Assembly: GCF_019703515.2 (NCBI RefSeq)
Contig: NC_059346.1
Coordinates: 53,454,001-53,518,000 of the forward strand
Direction: 5' to 3'
DNA length: 64,000 bases
DNA from: Myxocyprinus asiaticus
Lineage: Eukaryota; Chordata; Actinopteri; Cypriniformes; Catostomidae
Made by a program: the position numbers and the translations under genes. This document shows, piece after piece, positions 13,101-26,900 of the stretch (positions are counted from its first letter, which is position 1; each line of letters begins with the position of its first letter). The notes under the pieces were generated by a model, which did no database searches, was not told the origin of the DNA, and saw only the letters and a list, made by a program, of their open reading frames with translations.

Positions 13101-16100
13101 TTCTATTGTGCTCTGTTCAGCTGTATTTGAACACAAAAATGCATCATCTGTGAAAGACGCCTTATTCTTTTAATTCTTTACCCCTAACTCTAACCTTAAC
13201 CCTACCGCAGCCACTGTACAGCTCACTCTTTCATATTATTATAGTACAGCCCAAAACTGACTGCAAAAACATCAACGATTATTACAGAATTTATGTACAG
13301 GTCAGGGGCATGATGAATAATTGTGTTCATTTTTTTATTTTACATATTATTTTTCATATACAGTGGCAAGAAAAAGTATGTGAACCCTTTGGAATTACCT
13401 GCATTTAGGTATAAAGGTCTTAAAATATGGTTTGATCTTCATCCAAGTTACAATAACGAACAAACACAATCTGTTTTAACTAACACACAAATGATTGTAT
13501 TGTTCTTGTACATATTGAAAACATCATTCAAACATTCACAGTGTAGGTTGGAAAAAGTATGTGAACTCCTAGGCTAATGAAATAAAAAAGCTAATTAGAG
13601 TCAGGAGTTGACAAACCTGGCATTCCATTAATAAAACGAGACTGGAGGTGTGGGTTAGAGCTACTTTGACTTATAAAAAGCACTCAAACATTTTGAGTTC
13701 GCTATTCACAACAAGAATCTGTTGACTTGGACTATGCCTCGCAAAAAAAATAGATCTCAGAAGACCTACAATCAAGAATTGTAGATTCTTGTAAATGTAA
13801 ATACAACTTTAAAAGAAATTACTGTTTTCTTCACATTACTTGCCACTGTAGTTAATCAGACAAATTTAACGCACTAATCAGAACATACTCCAATAAAATA
13901 GAATCATACTATGTGTGCAATCTTTGAATCTTTTAATTTAGTGGTGCACTGATCAGGAAATTTGAAGCCGATACCGACCTCCCATTTTTAAACACTAATA
14001 TCGGCCGATACCGATTTTTTTAAAGTGTCCTTTGCCACACTTTTTGCAAGTTAAATTGTGCACAGTTATATGTTTATGCCCCACAGAGTTAAATTATGGT
14101 AACACTTCACAAAAAGGTTCCATTTGTTAACATTATTTAACAACATTACTGTAGTTAACATGAACTAATGAACTTAACGTTAGTTACAACATATACTATT
14201 AAATTTTTAAAATCAAAAGTTGTATTAGTTAACATTAATGCACTACGATCTAACATGAACTAAAAATGAACAATTGTATTTTTTAACTAACATTGATTAA
14301 TAAATGCTGTAAAAATATATTGTTCATTCTTTGTTCAAGATACCTATTCATGTGTACTCAGATTTGTATACACGTTTATTTGTTGTTTAATTAGTTTTTA
14401 TACCCGTTTATACTCTTTATCCTCTTCATGCTCACAGTGCAGCAAGTCAGAATTACTACCATAATGACTCCAGAAAATGGGCAACTTAATATTCATACAC
14501 GTGTAATTCTTACACATTTTTAAAAACAAAACAGCATATTCATCTGAAACAGCAGGTCTGAGAGTTTAAATTCATGAATACTTAGAATTGCCAACAACTC
14601 ACCCTCCAGCGGCCACTCAGTCATGCATCAAGAGCTGAGAAAACGCTCATTCATTAGAGTAGCAGTGTACGTGTGATTCCCTGCATGCTGCGAAAAAGAT
14701 AGGCCTGAATCTAGGCATGATCGGCCGATTGCTGATCACAGATTTAAGACGAAGATCGGCCGATTTAGATCAGTGGCTGATCGATCGGTGCACCCCTATT
14801 TTCATTGATGCATTGCAAACACATGCTAAAGTTTATTTCAACAGCTATAACTGCAGCAGAAGAAACAGAGAGTGTTCCATTATTGCTTGTTGGGTTTCCA
14901 TTACTCTTCCTCTTGTCCACAGAGGCTGAAGATAAAGAACCCTCAGACAGGAGCACTCTTTTACATCAGTTCCTGTAGAGCCCATAACCTGACCTCCATC
15001 AGTCCATCTGCCCCCTTTAAATCACAGCTATTGTCTCCATGCAGATGCAGCTACTTTTATCAATTGTTATTGTCACCATTGCTGATAATGGCACAACATG
15101 ACAACAATTCCACCGTGCCTGTTTTCTTACCTGGTGGTAGAAGTCATCGTCATCAAAGATCTCCTCATCCAGATTTTTGAGATGCAAATTAGCTTTCAAA
15201 CCCAGATCTGCTGCCTGAAACACCAGGGAAAGCATGCAATCAGTCTAATACAGTTACTTTTAAAAGTAGCATGTTACATTATTGTGTTTCTCCTAATAAA
15301 AGAAAGCAATCGCATAACACTGTTACTTTTTCTCGCTTTACACTAGCTGAGGGTCTCTTTCTCTTCCAAACTGCTGTGAAGTATGAATAATTGTTTGTCC
15401 CATCAATACACTGAAGAACATTTTTTTGTTTTTCAATAAAAAAAAAAGAAAAAGAAAAACAAATGGTGAAACGCAAAGGTTTTGGTCTGCCATGAAAGTT
15501 TGCATGCATTATTCAGGCCTACATGACTTTATAATGGGGAATGAAGAGGTTTTCAATTGTGTTATTTATTTTAAAAACTCTGGAATTATGGTGAAAATTC
15601 AAAAAGTAACATGTTGCTACTTCCTAAAAGAGAATCTGATTATGATACACACACTCAAGTAGAATAAACTTGTGTGTAAATCATTCATGATTCCATTGTT
15701 GTGTAAATATTGCTATTGCATTCAAAAGGATAATTCCAACAATAATTGTTCAACTAACGATTTGCACACAAATGTGTTCCGTTGGTGTTTCATGAATAAG
15801 CCCCATTAATTCCAAGGCATTACAAATTGCCACTTCTCTACTAAATCTGCCTTACTCCTAAAATGCAAAACTTCCAGGACTACAGTTATATCAGAAATCA
15901 TTCTCATCTATTGAAATCAATGACCAACCTGAAGCTACAGCCCTGAACTATAGAGCAGCCTAAATTAAAACAGAATCAAATGCATGTCTTACCTCTCCTT
16001 CAGTTGTGTTGCTGCTGTCTATTTCAGAGACGGTAGGCTCTGGCTTGCCCAGAACTCTGTATTCAGACCTGCATGTCTGTGTGCGTCTCACCAGCCTTTC

Positions 16101-19100
16101 TTTATCCATTAACACCTGCTCCACCTGTGTCAGAATATTCCTGTCAAAGGCTCCAAACCCCTGTGTGATGGGCGAGAGCGAGAGAGAATAAATTACTTTT
16201 AGAGTAAACAGAAGCAGTCAAAATGACATGTCAAACAGTGACAGCAATGTCCTGCTGTGTGATGTGCCATACTTCATCTACAGCATTTTCTTTTACTTTT
16301 AAAATGAGTATGCATGCAGATTTATGAATTAATTTCATATTAAAGAATTAGTGCATTAGTGTATAGGTGTGGATGAGAAACCGATCAAAATTTAAGCCCT
16401 TTTTCTCCACTTTCACATTCTTCTTTTGTTTTTGGTGATTTGCATTCTTTGTGCATACCACTACTTAATGGGCAAACAGGAGAATCATATCGCTTCTGAA
16501 GATATGGATTATTAAACCACTGGAGTCGTTTGGATTACTTTTATGCTGCCTTTATGTGCTTTTTGAAACTTCAAAGTTCTGGTCACCATTTACTTGCATT
16601 GTATGGACCTACAGAGCGGAGATATTCTTCTAAAAAAATAAATGTATTGGTTCAGCAGAAGAAAGTAAGTCATATGAGTATATGATGGGAGAATTTTCAG
16701 TTTTGGGTGAACTATCTCGTTAATTTAAAAGACTTCAAAGGACATTTGTATTTGACAAATATAATTTGCAGGACTATGAAAATGAATCGAAAAAAAATTC
16801 TTATTTGGTTTTAGTATGTGACTTTTCCATTACAACAAACAGCACATTCTTGATTCATACTTTTGATTAATATAATATAGTACTTGCAATATTATTCAAA
16901 ATGTAAAGCTTCTCAAAACTGCTTGAACAGAAATTGGTAAAAAGCTTAAAAGAAATAATAAAAACATGAGGAAAATATAAGTAAAATATAAGAAATAAAA
17001 AATAGTTCCACCATAAAAAATAAATAAATTAAAAAATCACTTTTGCTCACATTGTAATTTTTTATTTAAATTTAGAATTGGTCACCTTTTGACCAATGAT
17101 TTCTTAATGACTTTTCCAGTCATTTGTGATTGATGGATATATTTTTTTTAATAACTGTATAGATATTGCATTATCAAAGAACACTTTATTTGTGCTGAGC
17201 ATAACAATCATTAAATACATTTCCATGACTTTTTAAGATTTTATTAATTTCATGGCTTTTTTAGGCTTGAATATCACAATTTTAAAAATCCCAGGTTTTC
17301 CAGGACTGTGGGAAACCTGATAGTCCAATATGATCTTATACATTACATTTATACAGTTAAATACATTTACATTTTTCCCCATAATATTGACAATGGAAAG
17401 GACATTGGCATTGAAAGTCTGTGCTGTTGTTACCTTATTGCTCTTGCCCACTGTGAGCCGCGTCTTGTCGTACCATTTCTGCAGCGTGGCATCCTGGTAA
17501 GGCAGAAAATCTGCGAAACGTTTGGCCATGAAGTTGGGATACTCTGCCATCTCCAGCTTTCTCTTGAGGGGTCTGTTTCGACCTGCATTTTTCTCATCAT
17601 CCCCATTTTCCATTTCCTCCTCATCACTCATTATCTCTTCATCATCTTTACTCTTGCTGTGTGTCAAATAACAGTGCCATTCATATAATGAAATGATGCA
17701 TTTAAGCTGTACAGTTTGAAACAAGTAAACAATGTTATGTAATACAGTTAGCATTCAAAGAAAAACCGAGAAACATGCATCAGTCTAGAAGATGACTTGT
17801 TTATTCATTATTTGAACTGTAGGAAATGTATGCATGTAAATAAAAAATATCAATACAAGGATTTAAAGTGTCAATACAGTATCATGAGGAAAAGTATTGC
17901 AATATATTGATATGTGGGTGTATTCTAGAAGTGAGTGTGGATTTTGTTTTTCTTGTGCTTTCAGGGACCAAACATGCCAAAACTGTAATAATGTTTCCAT
18001 TACAAAAAAGTCACGATACTGTGCCAATACACCCATATATCAATATATTGCAATACTTTTCCTCACGATACTGTATTGATACTTTAAATCCTTGTATTGA
18101 TATTTTTTATTTACATGCATACATTTCCTACAGTTCAAATAATGAATAAACAAGTCATCTTACTAAGTGCAAACACTAAAACTCAGTATTCTATGAAGCA
18201 CCTGGGCAAATGTGAATTATAAAACAGATAGTTCAGACTTCAAATTCTGACTGTTCAAGCCTCGTTCAAAGCTGTTGTAAAATAAATACAAACAATGCTT
18301 AATGTAGTAATAATGCCTATTATTATTATTATTATTAATCCCCCACTGTAAGAAACACTGCATGGTATAACCAGAGTACATGTCCAAAAAACATGCTAGT
18401 ACCACAGGGTTAGGTTAAGGTTAGGTTAGGTACTGGTTAGGGTGCTGTATTGGTACTGTGCTATTAGAATGTCCTGAATAAAAAGCAGAAGGTGATACCT
18501 CTTGGCTCCCCAGGTCTTCCCTTGGGAGATGGCTCGAGTTTCTGGGTTTTGGTAGAGCAGCAGATCTTGGAGCTCCAGTAGAGACCTCTGCAGAGCCTTC
18601 AGGGCTTTATGACCTACCATAAGTAGATATACAGATCTTATCAGCACATGTCTGACCATAGCATCAATTCTGCACACCTCTGTAAATATAGAGTCATTAC
18701 AACTCAACTCCGTTGATCTTTCTCATCCCTGTACTACATTAGTTAAACCAGCGACTGAAAACCTTCCAAGAAAAAATAAATAAATTGCAGAACGTAACCG
18801 AAAACGGGAACAAGGTCCATTTCAATTGTTCCGGAGTGAAAACTTGGCAAATGGTTAATAGCCGGTCAATTTCATTCCAATAATTTTTTTCATAAAAACC
18901 AAAGTCTAAATGGTTTATTACAATAAATTTCCAGAATTACACAACTTCCTTTTGACCAAAAAATTAGTCTTCTCTCATTTTGGTTGAACATGATAATTAT
19001 GTTCTCTGATTCTGAAGGAAACAGCTGCATCACACATTTCTTTGCCTTAATGCACGTTGTGGATGTAGCCTTCTGTGACATGCATTTTAGACAGCTATAT

Positions 19101-20939
19101 ATAATTACTACGTATACATGCACTGTTAATGCAGAAGCAAGAAAAAATATTGAAGTAAAAAAGTACATTTCTCAGATGTTTCCGAGTCTTCACTGAATTA
19201 TTGTTAGATATGATGCATTAATACAGATTTGATGCTGCCGGGTTCTGATCGAGAAGCAGATCTGTAATTAAAACAAAATAATTTGCATAAGACGAGTCCA
19301 AACACGCCCATGCAGTGTGCATGCATGCATGCAGGAGAGAGATATTTTGGTTGTTAATTATTTGAAGATGGCCAGATGTATTTTTGGAATATTTGGGGAT
19401 ACATTTAATATTAAAAATAAATGCATTGAAAAGATGTTAGTTTATAAAGGCTCTTATTACATTGCTTGTCATGATTTTTATGCTTATAATTCCCCCACAT
19501 TGGGAAAAATAATGTATTGCTTATTTTCACTTAATTTGGTTGAAGTCCATTATTTTGAGCATGTTTTTCCCCAGACCAGGGAAAATTATTTTCTTGAGAG
19601 ATCTGGTAACACTGAAACTAGTACATCAGCCACCCTTAGCACAAAGTACCGTCATTTTAAAAATGAACGTTCTTTTATTTTGTTCTAACAGGTTAAGCTG
19701 GCTCTACACTAGCAGACTCAAAACAACTCGTTTTGGCCAAGAGTGTCACACATGCAGACTGTTCTGCTAAGATATCGCTCTCTTCAGTCAGCAGCTTTGT
19801 TGCCTTTCAAAACATTGCTCTGTTTGCTTAAGAGTTTCGATGTCGACGTCTGACTTAACCACTGACGTTAGTTAGGGGTGGGACTACTGAAAAATAGCCT
19901 AGTGTATCATTTCAAAACTTTTTGAGGGACCTGTGCCTCCTAGTTTTTATTAGCAGAGCCAACATGCTAAGCAGGGCTCTTACAACACCTGAAGCCTATG
20001 CTACAATTCACTTTACATAATGACAGCAAATAAATAAATAGACTGAGGAGGTGTACACACTATCATTTTCACTGCTAATCAAAAGTACACATGCCCTGCA
20101 AAACCTCGCCTTCTGTCTCAAAGCAATGTGCTGTTCAGAATTCAGGAGGACGGCCTCACATCAATCATACGCTGGCTAAAATGCAATACATATGCAAATA
20201 AGCAACAGGCAGTCTCTCGAAGCACCCAGATCTGCCTAAGAAAAAAGTGCACAAATGTATTAATTGCTCAGAGGCAGAAGAATCCTGATATTGAAACCAC
20301 AAGTGAAATTAATGATGTCGGGGCCATGCTTCCTTCAGAGAAGTTGGTTGACTGCACAGCAGACGACAGGTTTAAACGATGATAAAGACAGAAATGCAGC
20401 TACACACTGAGTGTTAAAATACAGAAACAGGATTGGAGCATTAAACCTTGTGCAACCTTCGGGACATTTTTGACTTTTTCATTTTTGTTTTTTCAATCAT
20501 TTGTGTTAATGCCAACATCATACATTTTGCCAAAGGTGTGTATTTTTGGGAGAATTTTGATATTTCAACCTCAGTTCCTCAAATACATCTACAATACACT
20601 CTGTACACAATATAGTTACACTGAGGACCTTCAGGACAAAAATGTCCCCATTGAAACTGCAATATTTGATCCCAGTGCCATTAAAGCATAAAATCATGAA
20701 TTCTATGATATTATGCTTTCATTCCAGAGCCCTGGCTTCAAAATTTACATTTTTTATATTTTCCACCAGATGCCGCCATTTTTGTCACGTTTAACCTGTG
20801 GAGCAAATTTGTGCTTTTTTCCTATTTTCTGTTTGCTGTATTATAGAGCACTGCAGGCCAGTTGAATAAATGATGCAGCGAAAATTGTGTGGGTGTGTTG
20901 GTGTGGATGCCAGAGTGTTTTGTATGTGTGTATTGAGAA

Positions 20940-20989
<50 letters not shown>

Positions 20990-23900
20990 AAAAAGTGGCA
21001 TTATGTAAAGAATCCTGAAAATGAATGAATATTTGGTAGTTATGATCAGGACTGATGTTGGTTAAAAAACTCAACTCATTGAAAGTGGAAAATAATATTA
21101 ATATATAATATTTTTATTAGTGACCGACCGATATATCGGTCGGCCAATATTAGCCTTTCGGTATCGGCGTACATTTTACCGATATGCGCCGATATGAAAA
21201 CTTTTTTTCAGAACATATAATGTAGAAAACAATACTTTAGAATTGGCATCATAACGTAGTTTGTCCAGCAGAGCGCGCTCCGACTCCATTGTTTACAGAG
21301 CTGACGGTGGCTCTGCAGACAGGGCGGAGTTGAACTGTGTGGATTTGAGCGATCTCTTCTCATTAAATTGCTAACTAGTTTGTGAATTACAAACTGGAAA
21401 GTTAATAAAAAACTACCCCATCATTTTATATAACTAATATAATGTTAACCCTGTCCCTGACAACCATGTCACTCATGTTTATCACATCTGTTTGCTGTTA
21501 GCCAGCTATAGTTTGTCAGTGCAGTCAGTAATGTAGCAGATTGAAAGGTAAACATCAGAGCATCTTTTTGCAGCTCATCAGACAATGGTGCGGTGGTGGA
21601 TTGTGTCTGTTGAGGGTTGATTTCACGCTACGCTGCTACCTAGTTGGTGAGACGCAATGCTGGTCCATCTTTTACTCTCCGTGGCAACGGGCTTACAGCT
21701 AACTAGCTAACCATGTAGCTACTTTCATTGTTGTCAGCTGAGTAGAAGCTAATGTGTAAACGTATTCACCAAACTGTTTTGTCTAGGATTCAAAGTTTGG
21801 TACCCCCTTCAACTGAACAATTCCAGTCGTCGCATTTATATATTTAAAAGTCTGGTTTTCCAGACATTAAAATAGGATCCGTAATAAAAGTAGATTTAAT
21901 AAATAGTATATTTGCCTTGTGTAAATAATAATATATAGGAACTGTATCTAAAATAAATGAGGGGTGATGCATACCAATACAACAGGCTGGAAAAACAGAC
22001 ATTTATTTATTTTAATATCCTGCATATAAATTTTGAATGTGTTGAAACTTGACACTGGGTGACGCATTCTGAAAACGGCACCGTTAGATCGGTTTCATGC
22101 TGAAGAGCTGCTTAAAAGTAAGTTTTTTTTCTCTCTCTCATAAATGTAAATGAGTGTAAATGCCAACACCATCATATATGTCGAAAGGACTGATGCCTGT
22201 CAACCAAAACATGAGCCCATTGATGTCATAAAGCGAGTCTGCTTTTTTATTCCATAAGTTACTGGCATAACGTATATGGAGGCTGCCTTATATATTTAGT
22301 TTATACATAGGGTTATGTCCTACATAAATTGAATGGTGCAACGCCCAAATATTTAGTAGTGCATATATTTTGACTTAGTGCCCATTTATGCTACAACTAG
22401 GCTAAGTTGTAATGTACGTATAGCTCGTGCAACTGGCCCCAGATGTTTATTTAGCTATTTATTTTATTTTAATTTATTCTTTATTTTAATGGTCAGCAAT
22501 TGACTGATACTAAACAGTACTGATGTTTATTTTATTTATTCTATATTTTAATGGTCAGAAACTGACTTATACTAACAGTACTGATGTTTATTAAGCTATT
22601 TATTGTATTTTTATTCTTTATTTAAATGGTCAGCATTTGACTGATACTAAACATACATTACTGATTTTTATTTTTATTTTATTTATTCATTATTTAAGTG
22701 GTCAGCAATTGACTTATATTAACAGTACTGATGTTTATTTAGCTATTTGTTTTATTTTTATTTATTCTTTATTTAAATGGTCAGCAATTGACTTATGCTA
22801 AACATACAGTACTGATGTTTGTTAAGCTATTTATTGAATTTTTATTTATTCTTTATTTTCTCAGTGTTCATTTCTACAATTTGTTTACAATGTATAATAA
22901 TAATGTCAAATATTCTTTGATAAAAATATCTGTTTAAGAAAGCAGCCTTCTGAGTACCTTTGCATAGTCATATCGGTGCAAAATCGGTGCACAATCCACA
23001 TAGAAAAGGTCTGTTTTCATTCCAGCTCAAAAATTAGCTATATCGGTCACCATTTCGGTAATCGGTGAATTTTCCCCCTCTAAAATCGGTATCCGTCTCA
23101 AAAATCCCATATCGGTCGGGCTCTAATTTTTATGGCAGTTTTTATTATTGACGCACAAGGGTTAAAGATCCTATTAAAACTCAGAATTTTTGTTTGGTGA
23201 CTTTAAAACCATTTAAAGCCATTTTTAATCCATGTCAATTTAAATAGGAAATTTTAACCTTTAAAATGCATTGAGACACGCGCGTTCTGTTTTATTCACT
23301 GCACTGCACCTGTTTTAGCCCAAGAATTTAAGTCATCGTCAGTGCATGGCACACATCAAAAATTCTAATGCTCATTTTAGCATTCGAATGTGTATTTTTA
23401 TTTTAAATTTGACGAATATTCGAATTCCGAATTTTTATTTGACAGCCCTAGCGCAGTGGTTCTCTGGCCACTGGTGGGTCGTGGCCATAATTGGAAAACT
23501 GTGGAAGGAAAACTGTGTCAAATCTTTTCATGGGGGCTTTAAGCAGGGGTGTAGGAACCATTATAACTTAAAAGTTCAGCTGATAAGCTTTCTTTCAAAT
23601 TATATCACATACTTTTAAAAACATAAAACATTTTTAAAAAATCAAAAATTCTTTAAAACTGTTGTATTGTGAAGAGAGGCTGATATGACATTTAGAATGA
23701 GTCAGCTCGGTAGGTCCTTTTAATGCTAATTGATGGTAACATGATTTTTGATGCTCCAAAAAGACAATCAGTATTAACCTTATCCATACGACTCCAGTGG
23801 TTAAATGAATGTCTTATAAAGCACTATGATCACTTTTGGTGTGAAAAAGATCAATATTTAAGTACTTTTTAACTACAAATCATCGCATCCGGTAAGCAGC

Positions 23901-26900
23901 AGTATGCGCGTTCACCAGAGGGCTTAACGGAAGTGATTATTTATAGTTAAAAAGTACTTAAATATTGCTTTTTTTCGCACCAAAAGCTATCATAGCGCTT
24001 TAGAAGACATTCATTTAACCACTGGAGTCATATGGATGACGTTAATACTGATTGTTTGTGCTATTTGAAGCATCAAAAATCGTGTTACCATCCACTTGCA
24101 TTATAAGGACCTACTGAGCTGAGAAATCTTTCTATTTTTCTTCAAATGTGTTCTGCTGAAGAAAGGAAGTCATACACATCTGGGATGGCATGAGGGTGAG
24201 TAAATGATGAGAGAATTTTCATTTTTGGGTGAACTATCCCTTTAAGTCTCAGTAAATGACTGCAAAAGAAGGTATATTATTAACTAAGCACTACCAATTA
24301 ATTCAGTAATGCTGAATGTTCATCACATAACTTGTGTTCTATTAAGGTATATCCATTAAGCAAGCATTAATCTCAAAATCCTTGAGGCTACCAATGTAAT
24401 AAATTAATGCACAGTGACAGCAAATTCTTATATGTTGAAGCAAACTTAGCCATTATAAATGATACTTTATGCATATGGTAAATATTAATTCACTTACTAT
24501 TTTTCAAAGCTTCGGTATATTTAGGCCCTCCCCTGCTCTTGAACTCTGGGAATGTCTGTGATTGTGGAAGCTGGTTGGCTGACATAAGAGCTTTCTGTAT
24601 TTTGATTCGCCCTTCAAGCATCAGGTCCCAAAGAGCTGCAAGGATTTGAGAACAGCATACACTACAGAGTACATTACAGGTTCAGAAATGACATTTCTGG
24701 TAGTTTATAATAGTTTTTTGCATGTACAGTGGGGTCCAAAAGCCTCAGATCACTAGTAAAAATGGTTCTATTTTGCTGGTTCTATAATTATTACAAATGA
24801 TATCATCAGCATAACTATTTAGGGCAAAAGGTTAAATTACAAATGAATGTGAATTTCATAATGTACAAGTATTTGTTATGTCCCTCGTTTGCTTTATTGA
24901 CAGCACTCAAGCTGGAAAATAAATCTGACCTTTTGTACAAAAGAGTTAACATGGTCAGTGTCACAAATATGCTACATTTAATTAGTCACCTAGAAAAAAA
25001 TAGTGCCAAATCCTTCATATATTTCTTATTCATTTAATAAAATAACTTTTCTTTGTCTTAATATGTTTATTTCCAGGTTTAAATGAAAAACTTTTGGAGC
25101 CCACTGTATGTGCATATGTGAGAGTGTGTAACAGGAAACAGTTCCGTACCAAGCTGGTTTTTCACTGCTTTCCCTTTTTCGACTTCTTCATCCACCCTCT
25201 CTTTAGAAAAAGTCCTCAGCTCTGATTCCTCCTCCTCATCTTCCTCATTGTCTGCTTCCTCTTCATCACTGGCAGCCGAGTCCTCATCTTCCTCATCGCT
25301 GTCTCCCAGATCATCCATCCCCTCTGTGAGTTTCATAAAGTCCGTGGATTTCATCTTGGAGACTAAGCTATCATCTGCATTAAGATCCTCCTTATCATCA
25401 TCTTGTTCTTCATCATCATCACCACCTTGTTCTTTGTCATCATTCTCATCCTCCTCGTCATCATCGTCTTTGATGCTCTCCATGTACTTATCCAACATTC
25501 CATTATCTTCATCATCCTCTTCTTCTTCATCCGCTGAAAAGGTGTAAACAAGTGTTAGCTCTGAGAAAACATCTTCTGGGGGCATGTTATAGAAAGATCC
25601 TAACTTTAGAATCTTATCTTATCTGTTTGGTAACCATGGCAATTTAGTTAGGATCTCATTTAGGACAAAAGCTATTACAGAATAACATTTCATAAGTGCA
25701 TTATCTTATCTTAACTTGATTTAGGATTCTTATCTTACAAAATTGTATCTCATCTCTAGTTCGGGAATCCTAAACCACTCCATCGAGTTCGGAGATCAAC
25801 TCTTATGTCGGTTTACCAAGCAACCAACTATGCGCAAACAGCTGCAGTGAAGTAAACATTAGATAGATGTAAACCAGAGCCATTCTAAAATTGAGCCTAC
25901 AAGGTTAGCATCAAAACGCATAATGCAGCGGTACACTACATTCTTTTATCTACTGTCTCCAGCTCGCAAAAACTGCATCCATGAATTAAAGTGTTTAGTA
26001 TTCAAATATTATACATTTTGTACAATATTGTATATTATCTAATAAAAACAAAAATTAATTGATACATGTCTGTTGTTTTCCTTTGTCTTTTACTATTTAA
26101 CAATTAAATTAGACAAATACATTGTAATATAATATTAATATATTATACATGTGGGCCTGGGTAGCTCAACGAGTATTGACGCTGACTACCACCCCTGGAG
26201 TCGCGAGTTCGAATCCAGCCAGATCTCCCAAGCAACCAAATTGGCCTGGTTGCCTCCACACGCGCTACGTCCCCGCAGTAACGCACTCAACAAGCCACAT
26301 GATAAGACGCGCGGCATGACGGTCTCAGACGCAGAGGCAACTGAGATTCGTCCTCCGCCACCTGGATTGAGGCGAGTCACTACGCCACCACGAGGACTTA
26401 GAGCGCATTGAGAATTGGGGAGAAAAAATAAATAATTATATATATATATATTATACATGTAATTATATTACTGTAATGACTATTATGACTGCTGTGTGTG
26501 CCCAATGATGCTGATATAAAATAATATATATATATTTAAATAGATTAAATGCCGAAATCTGCAGCAAAAGTGCGCTCTTTTTCCCACTCACTGAAACGTA
26601 TTCCACAAACGTTACATTCCCAAAATACATTAAGATAGATGCATCTAAAAATTAGGGATGGGCGGATCAATCCTAAAGTATCGATACTTCCGATACTGAA
26701 GTTGTATCAAAAATATCTATTCTCACACAAAAATATTGATTCTAACGGGTTTTTTTTTAACTAGGGATATTATTATTTGGTTACCATGAACATGAACAAT
26801 AATCATAAGATTCAAAGTGAAATTAAAAGGATTAGGCTATATTAGCAGATACTTGTGCAGGATGGGAACTATTCTTCCTCCGCCCATCTTAACATGCATG

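Noticed and set aside
20841..21074. ORF with a His/Thr repeat
   Set aside because: It is a translation of the (GT)n microsatellite.
22440..22870. CRISPR-like array
   Set aside because: Units are contiguous diverged tandem repeats without spacers, in a fish transposon.
25248..25547. Serine-rich ORF on the plus strand
   Set aside because: It is the antisense reading of the Asp/Glu codons of aatf exon 3.
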